Of a stretch of 64,000 nt of DNA, positions 36,801-45,500 are shown piece after piece. This DNA comes from Streptomyces sp. NBC_01233. Its GTDB lineage: Bacteria; Actinomycetota; Actinomycetes; Streptomycetales; Streptomycetaceae. Where the stretch lies: contig NZ_CP108514.1 in NCBI RefSeq assembly GCF_035989305.1, forward strand, positions 9,404,501 through 9,468,500. The letters are read 5' to 3'. The translations under genes were made by a program, and so were the position numbers. Under the pieces are notes generated by a model. It had not been told where the DNA came from and did not search any database. It saw only the letters and a program-made list of their open reading frames with translations. Position 1 is the first letter of the stretch, and each line of letters starts with the position of its first letter.

Positions 36801-37113
36801 GGACCGCGGCCACCGGATGCCGCTCGTACAGGTCTGCATGGCCTACCAGACGGATGCCGACACCGTCCTGACCCTGCCGCCCGCGCTCTCGCGCCCCGCG
36901 CCGACTCCGGCCGGCGACGGTGGCTTCGAGCTCACCTGGGAACTCTGGCCGGCCCACGCCGCCGCCGCGGTCGCGGGCACGGTGCAGTTCCGCGCAGCGG
37001 CCTTCCCCGCCGGCACGGCCCGAGCACTGCGGGAGCGGCTCGACGCACTGCTCGGCGCGTTGGACGCCCCGCTCACGCCTCCCTGTCCCGCAGAAAGCGA
37101 CATCACCGAATGA
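33838..37113 (+). CDS. NRPS, module A-T-C
   Basis: A 1091-aa protein with an adenylation domain (~25-545; A3 FTSGSTGEPKG at ~172, closing Lys537 in NNSGKTDY), a carrier domain with GGDSL (Ser594), and a condensation domain (~640-1085; active HHIAVDG, His781-His782 and Asp786). There is no preceding C domain, so this is a loading module that also carries the C domain for the next step. The eight-residue pocket as I align it is D-L-M-T-M-G-G-I-L, which matches no substrate I know, so the first amino acid is not predicted. Overlaps both neighbours by 4 bp. Confidence 0.92.
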   Translation: MTAIRRPSAVLSHPKDIPSSATIHGGVAAAAVLRPDAIALRYGNGLTVSYGELDAAANRLAGELLERGIGEGDFVPVLVPPGPVLPAVLLAVLKTGAAYAALPVDWPAGRLQQIVDRCDAPVLLVGDAVEVAPTGRESVRVPADVAALAPDRSGEPVPAAGSADSPACVFFTSGSTGEPKGAVSPHAATLRLFTPTPYSCEPVAPFDDAPDLFSGEAPIGHFGPRTVTLRTSSVAWDLASMETWAPLLSGGSVAYGAPGPLTPAALRDAVRVHGVNTLTITPSLLNTLVDEAPQCFDGIAQVMSGGERMSTEHARRLLTAHPALHLVNGYGPVECTILATAVRVHDATALEHAVDVPIGTAVPGTLLIVTREDGGVADRGEIGEIVLGGPGLVREYLGDPEQTAERFVESVLPTEITGLPEGTRVRLYRTGDLGVLDEDGVLWYRGRADRQLKIRGVRVEPAETEAALRREPGVHDAAVVPLRDAQERPIGLAAWITGAEGLDVAALRERLVSLLPGPLAPRWIGRLDAYPRNNSGKTDYPELERRAARQATALSGSTPAQGPEEEAVAAVFAAVLGAPRAWADTHLIHSGGDSLAAVRIAHRLTLGTGRRVTAADVLSAPRVAELAARISGLPRASDAGPSAEDGNGSAESPLSAGQIRIWLTEQLAPGCPQNLVHRTTAFEGPLDLPALRAALGDVIDCHPTLRTVYFDDEDGVPFQRILPPGGVPPLDEIRIPAADMPARARAVAATPVDLTTGPVLRLTVLHDPDAPGRATAVLAVHHIAVDGWSLPVIFEDLRSAYEARSRGFAPDLPAEAVGYASWHRAEAAMADPAERERRDRAWREELAGVQDVPRTAPPATGTATGGTAAPGEDVGVIAAPVAAGSVAAVRDIARSVAATPAVVLLAVFAQAVSDITGARRFCVAVPVAGRSDPRLDRTVGFCVNTLPVRVDTEPGTDPLSLVPMLRERFLRALRDELPFNDIVAAVGGDRGHRMPLVQVCMAYQTDADTVLTLPPALSRPAPTPAGDGGFELTWELWPAHAAAAVAGTVQFRAAAFPAGTARALRERLDALLGALDAPLTPPCPAESDITE

Positions 37114-39521
37114 ACCCCCTGGAAGAAGCCGCGCCCGGCCCTGCGGGGCCGCGGGCCCTGCCCCCGGACGCCTGGAACGACACCGTTCGCCCCTTCGACC
37201 GGGAGGCGACCGTCCCCGCCCTGCTCCGCGAGGCAGCGCGCCGGGTACCCGACCGCCCGGCCCTCCTCGCCGGTACCCGCACCCTGACGCACGCCGAACT
37301 CGACCAGCGGGCCGAGCGGTTGGCCAACCACCTGCGCACCCTGGGCATCGGCAGAGGTTCCCACGTCGGCCTCCTGTCCACCCGCTCGGCGGAGGCCGTG
37401 GTCAGCCTCCTCGCCGTGCTCAAAGCGGGTGCCACCTATGTGCCGCTGGACATCCGGTGGCCGCAGTCCCGGATCCGGTCGCTCCTCGCCGGTCTCGGCG
37501 TCAGCGCCCTGCTCACCTCGCGCGACCAGCTCCCCGCCGTCGGAGCGATCCGCTGGGACGTTCCCACCCTGCGGCACGTGGTCGTGCACGACCTCACGAC
37601 CGAGGACACGTGGACGGACTCGTTCGACGAGGAGGCGGTCGGCGACCTCTGGAACTACGTGGCGGAGCTGCCGGACCCCCTGCAGGCCGCCGGCTTCAAC
37701 ATCGGCACCTCCGGCGACGTCTACACCTCGGACGACGTGGCGGCCTACCGGGACCACGTCGTACGACTGGCCCGGGAGGCGATGCCCACCGCAGGCGCGG
37801 TACTGGAGATCGGCTGCGGTTCCGGGCTGATCACGCAGGCCCTCGCACCGCACGCCGCGCGGTACACCGCCGTCGACCCGGCCGCCTCCGCCGTGGCGGC
37901 CGTACGGGACCGGGCCGCCCGGGCGGGCTTCCCGCTCGCCGGTGCCACGCTGTTCGCCCACGAGGCCACGACCGCCCTCGACCAGCCGGTGGACCTCGTG
38001 GTGCTCGCGAGCACCGTCCAGTTCTTCCCCGACATGGACTACCTGGTGCGCGTCCTGTCGGACGTGTTGCCGATGCTGGCCGCGGGCGGTTCCGTCGTGC
38101 TCGCCGATCTCGTCGATCCCGAGCTGGGCCGGCACACCGGGCTCAGCGTGCCGCGGTCGTTCTTCACGGCGCTGGGCAGAGCCGTCCCCGGGGCCGTGGT
38201 CAGGGTGCTCGGCCGTGACGGGGCGCAGTGGCCCGCCGACCTGGCCGCGCGCTACGACGTGGTGATCACGGTCCCGGCCCGGATCCCCGAGGACAACGGG
38301 CTGCGCGCGCTGCGCTCTTGGACCGGATGGCACGTCGACCGGCGCCCGACCGCGCCGGTGCGGAGCGAGCCCGCTCCCCAGGACGTCGCGTACGTCATCT
38401 TCACTTCCGGATCGACGGGAGCGCCGAAGGGCGTCATGGTCGACCACCGGGCCGTGGTCAACCTCATCGACTGGATCAACCGCGTCCACGAGGTGGGTGA
38501 CGCGGACCGGTTGCTGTTCGTCACCTCGTTCTGCTTCGACCTGTCGGTGTACGACATGTTCGGCGTGCTCGCCGCGGGCGGCTCGGTCCGGGTGGTTCCG
38601 GACGGAGCGCTGACGGAACCGGACGCCCTGGTGGACCTGCTCGAACAGGAGCCGATCACCATCTGGGACTCCGCTCCCGCGGCGATGGCACATGTGATGC
38701 CGTTCCTGGAATGCCGTGACCCGGAGGGACGCGGCGACCTGCGGCTCGTCATGCTCAGTGGTGACTGGATCCCGGTGACCCTGCCGGGCGAGATCCGCGG
38801 CGAGTTTCCCGGAGCGCAGGTGGCGGCGCTGGGCGGCGCGACCGAGTGTGCCGTCTGGTCGAACCGTTTCGCGGTCGGGGAGGTGGACCCCGCCTGGCCG
38901 AGCATCCCGTACGGCCGTCCCATGCAGAACGCCCGGTACTACGTGCTCGACGCCGGGATGGATCCCTGCCCGATCGGGGTTCCCGGCGACCTCTACATCG
39001 CCGGCACCTGCGTGGCCCTGGGCTACGCGGGGGCTCCCCGGCTCACGGCCGCGCGCTTCCTGCCGGACCCGTTCGTTCCCGGGGGAGCCCCCGACGGGGC
39101 AGAGGCCAGGATGTACCGCACCGGCGACCGGGCCCGCTGGCTGCCGGACGGGAACCTCGAATTCCTCGGCCGTCTCGACGATCAGGTGAAGGTCCGGGGA
39201 TACCGCATCGAACTGGGCGAGGTGCAAGCGGCGTTGACCCGGTGTCCAGGGGTCAAGTCCGCTGTCGTCCTCGCCCCGGAGACCGCGCACGGGCGGGAGT
39301 TGGCAGCGTTCTACATCCCGGAGCGGACGGCGGCCGACGGTGCGCCGGCGGTGACACCGGACGAGGTTCTGGCGGCTCTCGGCGGCCTCCTTCCCGCGTA
39401 CATGCTGCCCAGCCGTCTCACCGACGTTCCCTCCTTCCCGGTCGGCCCCACCGGCAAGATCGCCAGGGATCGGCTCCTCGCCGACGCCGGACCCGGGAAC
39501 ACCACCGGAGGCTCCCGGTGA
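37110..39521 (+). CDS. Stand-alone adenylation domain interrupted by a methyltransferase (A-MT-A), Cys-like pocket
   Basis: An 803-aa protein. A1/A2 motifs (LTHAELDQRAERLANHL, LKAGATYVPLDIRWPQSRI, ~90-125) are followed by about 300 inserted residues with a SAM motif VLEIGCGSGLITQAL (Glu233 onward) and FFPDMDYLVRVLSDVLPML, and then A3 FTSGSTGAPKG (~431) to A10 with Lys783. It ends just after A10 with no carrier domain. The pocket I read is D-L-Y-D-M-S-L-V-W, close to the D-L-Y-N-M-S-L-I-W signature of Cys. A methyltransferase at A2/A3 matches the known S-methylating type (thiocoraline TioN). It may thus make S-methyl-Cys on a free PCP. Confidence 0.88.
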   Translation: MNPLEEAAPGPAGPRALPPDAWNDTVRPFDREATVPALLREAARRVPDRPALLAGTRTLTHAELDQRAERLANHLRTLGIGRGSHVGLLSTRSAEAVVSLLAVLKAGATYVPLDIRWPQSRIRSLLAGLGVSALLTSRDQLPAVGAIRWDVPTLRHVVVHDLTTEDTWTDSFDEEAVGDLWNYVAELPDPLQAAGFNIGTSGDVYTSDDVAAYRDHVVRLAREAMPTAGAVLEIGCGSGLITQALAPHAARYTAVDPAASAVAAVRDRAARAGFPLAGATLFAHEATTALDQPVDLVVLASTVQFFPDMDYLVRVLSDVLPMLAAGGSVVLADLVDPELGRHTGLSVPRSFFTALGRAVPGAVVRVLGRDGAQWPADLAARYDVVITVPARIPEDNGLRALRSWTGWHVDRRPTAPVRSEPAPQDVAYVIFTSGSTGAPKGVMVDHRAVVNLIDWINRVHEVGDADRLLFVTSFCFDLSVYDMFGVLAAGGSVRVVPDGALTEPDALVDLLEQEPITIWDSAPAAMAHVMPFLECRDPEGRGDLRLVMLSGDWIPVTLPGEIRGEFPGAQVAALGGATECAVWSNRFAVGEVDPAWPSIPYGRPMQNARYYVLDAGMDPCPIGVPGDLYIAGTCVALGYAGAPRLTAARFLPDPFVPGGAPDGAEARMYRTGDRARWLPDGNLEFLGRLDDQVKVRGYRIELGEVQAALTRCPGVKSAVVLAPETAHGRELAAFYIPERTAADGAPAVTPDEVLAALGGLLPAYMLPSRLTDVPSFPVGPTGKIARDRLLADAGPGNTTGGSR

Positions 39522-40237
39522 CCGGGTCGGTCCCGACCCGGACGAAGGATCCCGGGCTCGTCGACGCCGGTGACCATGGCGGCGAGATCCGAGTCTGGTC
39601 GATGCGTGTGCCGTCGGCCCGGGAACCCGACGCCTTCGACCTGTCCGTGCTCGACGCGGAGGAACGCCGGCGCATGACGGCGTTCCGGCGCTCCGACGAT
39701 CGTGTCCGCTACGGCTTCGCGCACGTCGCCCTGCGGCGGATCCTGGCCGCGCGGCTCGACGTCGAGCCGTACGAGGTGAGGTTCGGGCGCGACCCCTGCC
39801 CGGTCTGCGCGGGGCCGCACGGGCGGCCCGTGCTGGACGCGCCCTCCGCGCGGACGCGGTTCTCCCTCTCCCACTGCGGGCAGCGGGTGCTGGTCGCCGT
39901 CGCAGAGCTGACGGTCGGCGTCGATGTGGAAGGGATCCCGAGCGGCACGACGGTCACGGACGTGCTCCGCGCCCTGCACCCGGCAGAGCGTGCCGCGGTC
40001 GAGGCAGTGCCGCTCGCCGAGCGAGGAGCCGCGTTCGCCCGCGTGTGGGCGCGCAAGGAGGCGTATCTGAAGGGCATCGGCACCGGCCTGGGCCGAGACC
40101 TTTCCCAGGACGACACCGGGGCGCCGATACCGGGGTGGCGGCTCGTCGACCTGCCCGTGGACGACGGGCACGCGGCGGCCCTCGCCGTGCACTCGCCACA
40201 TCCACCGACCATCGGCATGCATGATGCGCTGCCGTAG
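39518..40237 (+). CDS. Sfp-type 4'-phosphopantetheinyl transferase
   Basis: A 239-aa enzyme that would attach phosphopantetheine to the cluster's carrier domains. Core motifs are VGVDVEGIPSG (Mg-binding Asp/Glu) and FARVWARKEAYLKGIGTGL (WxxKEA). An N-terminal EIRVWSM strand and RFSLSHCGQRVLVAV fit the Sfp family, where SLSH contacts CoA. GTG 39518 overlaps the stop of the A-MT-A gene. A dedicated PPTase supports the cluster being self-contained. Confidence 0.92.
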   Translation: MTGSVPTRTKDPGLVDAGDHGGEIRVWSMRVPSAREPDAFDLSVLDAEERRRMTAFRRSDDRVRYGFAHVALRRILAARLDVEPYEVRFGRDPCPVCAGPHGRPVLDAPSARTRFSLSHCGQRVLVAVAELTVGVDVEGIPSGTTVTDVLRALHPAERAAVEAVPLAERGAAFARVWARKEAYLKGIGTGLGRDLSQDDTGAPIPGWRLVDLPVDDGHAAALAVHSPHPPTIGMHDALP

Positions 40238-40253
40238 GCATCGGCATCGGCAT
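40237..40253. promoter_or_regulatory. Tandem GGCATCGG half-sites
   Basis: GGCATCGG occurs at 40237-40244 and 40243-40250 and continues GGCAT, directly after the PPTase stop. The same 8-mer forms one arm of the inverted repeat at 30010-30030. The pair lies about 40 bp before the promoter at 40291, fitting an activator site. Confidence 0.35.
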
Positions 40254-40290
40254 TTATTCCTGACACTCCTTGAATTAATTCAGAAAAAGG

Positions 40291-40321
40291 TTGACAGAGC
40301 CGATCTCGGTCAACATAGTTA
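40291..40321 (+). promoter_or_regulatory. Promoter of the dioxygenase-like/NRPS operon, overlapped by an inverted repeat
   Basis: A consensus -35 TTGACA (40291-40296) is followed at 17-19 bp by CATAGT or TAGTTA (40314-40321). From 40291 to 40313 the sequence is an imperfect inverted repeat (TTGAC ... GTCAA, with inner GAG/CTC), a probable operator on the -35 box. The 210-bp gap is AT-rich compared with its surroundings and is the only large gap inside the operon until 54426. Confidence 0.6.
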
Positions 40322-40464
40322 AGGTGAACTTATCAAGGAACCCCGCACTGATGGTGCGATGCCCCGCTTACGAGCGTGTCATCTTCCGCGTCGCCCACCG
40401 GGGATTTTCCTGGGAACTTACCTGACACTCTTGTCGCTGCAAGACCATGCACGGGGGATTCTTT

Positions 40465-41712
40465 ATGCATTTCGACGAAGGAGAACTCGGCCTCCCCGGA
40501 CTCTTGCTGATGGAGCTTGATTCTTGGCGGCAGTCGCCGGTGGCCGACGAATTTCCCTCTTCCAGGGTCGTGCGCTACATCAGATCCGTCGGCAAACACT
40601 TTCTCGCGACGCCCGTCGTCGAGGAGCTCGTCCGGGTTCGCGCCAGCCAATCCGAGATCGTCGGCGATGACGCAAGTCGCGAACACCTGCGGCGATTCCT
40701 TTCCGTGGTGCTGGACAAGCACGACGGGACCTACGACTACACGACCTACACGGCTCTTGACCTGCTGCGGCCGCAGAACGCCGAGCCGCTTCCGGATTTC
40801 GAGGAAGAGGTCGCCACCCGCATAGCGTTCCTGCTCTACGATGCTCTCGCATTCGAATGCGGGGCGGCGCTCGGATATCGCTCCCAGTTGCCGTGCATGC
40901 GGCCGTCCCGGGAAGCAGTGGAAAAAAGGCTGCGGCACGGACTCCGTGTCGCAACCGAAATGGACAGGCTGAGCGCCAAACCCATCACGCCGAAGGTGTC
41001 CTCCTTGCAGGAGCGATACGATCAGCTCGTCGACGTACTCGAAGGAGCATCGCCCGGGATGGCTCCCAGGCTGGAGCAGACCCTTCTGCCGGTCTACATC
41101 ATTCACGATGAATACCTCTTCATCCGAGTGCTCCAGTCGTTCGAGTCGATATTCGAGCACCTGGCCCGATTGGCGTCCGAGGCCATTCACAGGCTCGAGG
41201 CCCGGGACGTGGAAGAGGCTCTTGTCCTGCTTTCCTCGATCGCCCGGGTGCTGAGTCACGGGCTACCGCTCTTCTCCCTGCTCGCCACGATGCAGCGCGA
41301 GTCGTTCGAGTTCTTCAGGAAGTTCACCGAGGGCGCCAGCGCCATCCAGTCGGTCAACTACAAGACGTTCGAAGCCCTGTGCGGCACGCCCCCGCCGGCA
41401 CGCGTCGAGTCGCCGGCCTTCCAGTCCGTTCCCGAGGTGCGCGGCCGCGTGCTGCAGAGCATGACCACCGTGCGCGGGGCCGCCGACGCCCTGATCGCGA
41501 GCGGTGCTCACGACGCGGAGGTCGAAGCCCGCCTGGCCCGGGCGATGGCGCAGATCGAAGCCGTCCACCAGCGCTGGAAGCGAACCCACTACCGGCTGGC
41601 CGTCCGCATGATCGGTTCGGTCAGCGGCACGGGCTACACCGAGGGCACCCCGTATTTGAGATCCGTCATCGACAACAGGCTGTTCCGCCGAGCTGAGGAG
41701 ACTACGAACTAA
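40465..41712 (+). CDS. Tryptophan 2,3-dioxygenase-superfamily protein (heme-type), first of a pair
   Basis: A 415-aa helical protein. Its last two-thirds align by eye with tryptophan 2,3-dioxygenase: HDEYLFIRVLQSFESIFEHL, LLATMQRESFEFFRKFTEGA, SAIQSVNYKTFEAL (cf. FR...SSGFQS) and RTHYRLAVRMIGSVSGTGYT (cf. RHMRTVMRVIG..GTGG). The proximal heme His is conserved as His375; the distal His of the Q-H-Q motif is replaced by Leu. The N-terminal ~150 residues form an extra region. ATG 40465 follows GGGGGA by six bases and is preferred to 40447. It could oxidise an aromatic amino acid, free or carrier-bound. Confidence 0.78.
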   Translation: MHFDEGELGLPGLLLMELDSWRQSPVADEFPSSRVVRYIRSVGKHFLATPVVEELVRVRASQSEIVGDDASREHLRRFLSVVLDKHDGTYDYTTYTALDLLRPQNAEPLPDFEEEVATRIAFLLYDALAFECGAALGYRSQLPCMRPSREAVEKRLRHGLRVATEMDRLSAKPITPKVSSLQERYDQLVDVLEGASPGMAPRLEQTLLPVYIIHDEYLFIRVLQSFESIFEHLARLASEAIHRLEARDVEEALVLLSSIARVLSHGLPLFSLLATMQRESFEFFRKFTEGASAIQSVNYKTFEALCGTPPPARVESPAFQSVPEVRGRVLQSMTTVRGAADALIASGAHDAEVEARLARAMAQIEAVHQRWKRTHYRLAVRMIGSVSGTGYTEGTPYLRSVIDNRLFRRAEETTN

Positions 41713-42557
41713 TGGCACGACGCATCGAAGAAGGCCGGCCCGGCGAGGCCAAGGCGGTTCTCAACCCCAGCGAGCCCAACCCGCTCCTGCGCTTCGAGTA
41801 CGACCGCGGCAGCAACTACGAGATGGACACCCGGATCACCCTCGCGATGGCCGCGCTGGTCCCCGAGGCCGAACTGATCAACTCCGATCACCGGATGTTC
41901 CAGATCGTCCACCTGGTCAACGAGTACGTGTGGTGCTCGATGCACCACGAACTGGGGCGCGTGGCCGGGGCTCTGGACAACGACGACTTCGGGCTGGCCG
42001 CCCGGCTCGTCGCCCGGACGAACGGACTGGCGGAACTGCCCGTCCAGTGCGTCCGGATTCTGATGGACCACCTGCCCCAGGCCAGCTTCCTGCGCATGCG
42101 CGACCACCTTCCGGCGAACACCAGCGGTCTGGACTCCCCGGGCGGACGCAACCTGCGCCGGGTCTGCCGGGCGGTGTGGAAGTCGTTCGAAGCCGCCATG
42201 AAGCGGAACGACGTGACGTCCAAGGACCTGATCGAGGAGTTCGCCCGAGAGGGCGGCGAGGCGTCGGCCGCGTGGCTGAGCGGGCTTTCGTCGGTGCAGA
42301 CCGGACTCCACGCGCTCGACTGCAAGCTCATGGAGTGGAACCAGCTTCACCTGCGTCTGGTCCGTCAGCACCTGGGCGGTCACCCGGCGGCGCGCGCCGA
42401 GTCGACCCCCGCGGCCGCAGACGGCCCGACCAGCCTGCGCGGTGAACCCGTGAACGAGCTGGAGCGGCTGTCCGAGCGGTCCGTCTTCCCGCTCCTGTGG
42501 AAGAGCGTCGACGACGCCTACCGGCAGGCGACCCCGGACCGGACCACGCAGATATGA
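41712..42557 (+). CDS. Tryptophan 2,3-dioxygenase-superfamily protein (heme-type), second of a pair
   Basis: A 281-aa helical protein that resembles the TDO fold in NEYVWCSMHHELGRVAGAL (cf. SELW...HEL), FLRMRDHLPANTSGLDSPG (cf. FRDVLGPSSG) and EWNQLHLRLVRQHLGG, which places a His (His213) exactly at the proximal heme-ligand position. It is shorter than most family members and has a distinct C-terminal tail. The start overlaps the stop of the first member (TAATG), so the two are probably made in equal amounts and may form a complex. Members of this superfamily include TDO, PrnB, MarE, SfmD and LmbB2, all acting on Trp- or Tyr-type substrates. Confidence 0.75.
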   Translation: MARRIEEGRPGEAKAVLNPSEPNPLLRFEYDRGSNYEMDTRITLAMAALVPEAELINSDHRMFQIVHLVNEYVWCSMHHELGRVAGALDNDDFGLAARLVARTNGLAELPVQCVRILMDHLPQASFLRMRDHLPANTSGLDSPGGRNLRRVCRAVWKSFEAAMKRNDVTSKDLIEEFAREGGEASAAWLSGLSSVQTGLHALDCKLMEWNQLHLRLVRQHLGGHPAARAESTPAAADGPTSLRGEPVNELERLSERSVFPLLWKSVDDAYRQATPDRTTQI

Positions 42558-45500
42558 GCGACGTCGTCACCGCCGGAGCCGAGCAGCTCGACCTCTGGCT
42601 GGCCGCGAGCCAGGAACCGGAATCCTCCCGCTACAACGTTCCCGTCTGCCTGACGTTCCAGGGCCGGGTCGACGAAACGGCCGTACGGACGGCCCTCGTG
42701 CGACTGTACGAGCGTCATCCGGCACTGCGTTCGTCGTTCCGGACGGACGACGACGGCGCGGTGAAGCAGATCGTCGCCGCGCGCGTCGAGCCGTCCCTCA
42801 GGATCGTCCGATCCGGCGAGGACCTCGACGACGCGCGCAGGACGGCCTGGGCCGAGCAGGTCGGACTCCGGCCCCTCGACATGACCACGCCGGGCCTTCT
42901 GCGATCCGATCTCCTGCTGGAGCCCGGTGGAGCCGTGCTGGTCATGACGGGCCACCACATCGTTCTCGACGCCGCTTCGGTCGATGTCCTCGTGGCCGAC
43001 CTCTGCTCGTTCTACGAGCAGTCGATCGAGCCGAGGTCGGCCGAGGCCGAGGAGAGCCGGCAGGACGCCGAGGAGCCGAGCGGGGAGCCGGCGGAGGACC
43101 TCGCCTACTGGCTGGGGCTCCTCCACGAGTCGTCCGAGACGCTGGAGCCCCTGCCCGACCTGGTCCGGGGCGTGCGGCCGTCGTCCGCGGCATGCGAGGA
43201 GGCCTCGATCACCGGCGAGCCGGTGGCGGCCCTCCGGGCGCACTTCGAGTCCGCCCTGGTCTCCCCGGCGATCGGGGTCCTCGCGGCGTGGACCGCGGTC
43301 CTCCACCAGTGGAGCGGCCAGGCCGAAGGTCTCCTGGGCATCCCGTTCAGCGGGCGGTTCGGTTCGGGCGGTGACGACAGCGTCGGCCTCGTTGCGCGCG
43401 TACTCCCGGTGAGATCGTCCTTCGCCCCGGAGACACCGTGGATCGACCATCTGACCGCCGTCCGCGGCCAGGTGATCGAGTCCTTCGAGCATTCGGGCGT
43501 GGACACCGGCACCCTCCGTGCGGAGCTTGCGGCGAGGGGACAGCGGTACCCCACGTTCCGGGCCACTTTCACGCACCGCACCAAGCCCGACGTCAGACGC
43601 CTGTGTTCCGGTACCACCGTCACACGGGTCGACGTGCGACTCGGCGCGGTGAAACACGACGTCGCGCTGATGGTGGTCGAAGACAACGGCGGCCTCACGC
43701 TGAAGCTGGACTACGACGCCGCCATCTACCGGCGGTCGACCGCCCGGGCGATGCTCGACCAGCTCCTCGGCCTCCTCCTCGCCGCTGCGGCGCGTCCCTC
43801 GACGTGCATGGGCGACCTCCTGCTGGAATCCGACGCCGCTGCCGCACCCGCGGGCGACGCCGGGGCCCGGGTCCCCCACCCGACCAGGACGCCGCCGCAG
43901 ATGGTCCTCGACGCCGCGAAGTCCGATCCGGACCGCATCGCGGTGATCCACGGCACGGAGTCGCTCACCTACGGTGAGCTGGTCGTAGCGTCCGCTCAGG
44001 TCGCCCGATGGCTCCTTCAAGACGATCACCGCGCCTCCTGCTCAGGGCAGGAGCCCGAGGAACTCGTGGCGGTCCTGCTCTCCGAAGGCATCGACGCCGT
44101 CGTCGCGTTCCTCGGCATCGCCCTGGCGGGCAAGGCGTACCTTCCGCTGGAGCCCGGGTATCCCGACGAGAAACTCGAGTCGATCCTCCGGGACTCCGGC
44201 GTCCGCCGGGTCCTCACCTCACCCGACGGCGTGGAGCGCGTCTCGCGTCTCGGCCACCCGGCGCACGCCGTCACCGACGTGAGAGCCGCAGCCTCCGGCC
44301 TCCCGGCCGTCCCGCCCGCCGTCGGGCTCCACCCCGACATGCTCCTCAACGTGCTCTACACCTCCGGATCGACCGGACGGCCCAAGGGCGTGATGCTCTC
44401 GCACCTGGGCGTCTCCCGGCTGATGCGGGGCGACGGCTACGTCCGGCTCGAACCGGAGGACAGGATCGCCCACTTGTCCCCGTTGAACTTCGACGGCGCG
44501 ACCTACGAGATCTGGGGTGCGCTGACCCACGGCGCACGCCTGGTGATCCTCGACCGGGAGCTGGCGCTCTCACCCGCCGAGCTGCGCGACGCCGTCGCGG
44601 AACACGGCGTCACCATGCTCATGGTCACCACCCCGCTGTTCCACAACCTCGTCACCGAGGCTCCCGATCTCTTCCAACACCTCCGGGTGATGGTCTTCGG
44701 CGGTGACACGGCCGCGATCCCGCAGGTGGCGCGCGCCGTGAAGTGGTGCGGTCCCGGCGTGCTGCTGCACGGCTACGGCCCGACCGAGAACTCCTTCACG
44801 TCGATGTTCACCAAGGTCGACGCGGTGGAGGACGGGAGCCGCACGCTCTCGATCGGCCACTGCGTCCCGGGAACGGAGGCGTACGTCGTCCACGAGGGGA
44901 CCTTCGACCTCGCTCCCGTGGGATGCCCCGGCGAGTTGCTGCTCGGCGGCGTCGGCCTGGCCCGGGGTTACCTCGGCGACCCGCGCCGTACGGCCGAGGC
45001 CTTCGTGCCGGATCCGTTCAGCGGCCTGCCGGGCCGCCGCCTCTACCGAACGGGCGACCGGGTCCGCCTCTTGCCCGGCGGTGAGATCGAGTTCGTCGGG
45101 CGCATGGACGAGCAGGTGAAGATCCGCAGTCAGCGCATCGAGCTCGGAGAGATCCGGTCGGCTCTGCTCGCCGATCCCGCGGTCCGCGCCTGCCACGTCA
45201 CGACCTGGCGCAATCCGCGCGACGAGAAGGAGATCGCGGCCTACCTGGTGATGCAGCCGGGCGGCACCTGGCAGGACGTGCGATCCCGGATGGGCTCGGT
45301 CCTCCCGGACTTCGCCGTGCCGACCGCCTGGGCGGAACTGGACGAACTCCCGCTCAACGCCAACGGAAAGGTCGACTGGCGCCGGCTGCCCGCTCCGCAC
45401 CGCCGGTCCGGGGCACGCCCGGCCGGCGTCCGCACGGTGGTCGCACAGCGAGGCCTCGACGCGGTGCGGGCCGCGTGGTGCGAGGTGCTCGGCGAGGTCC

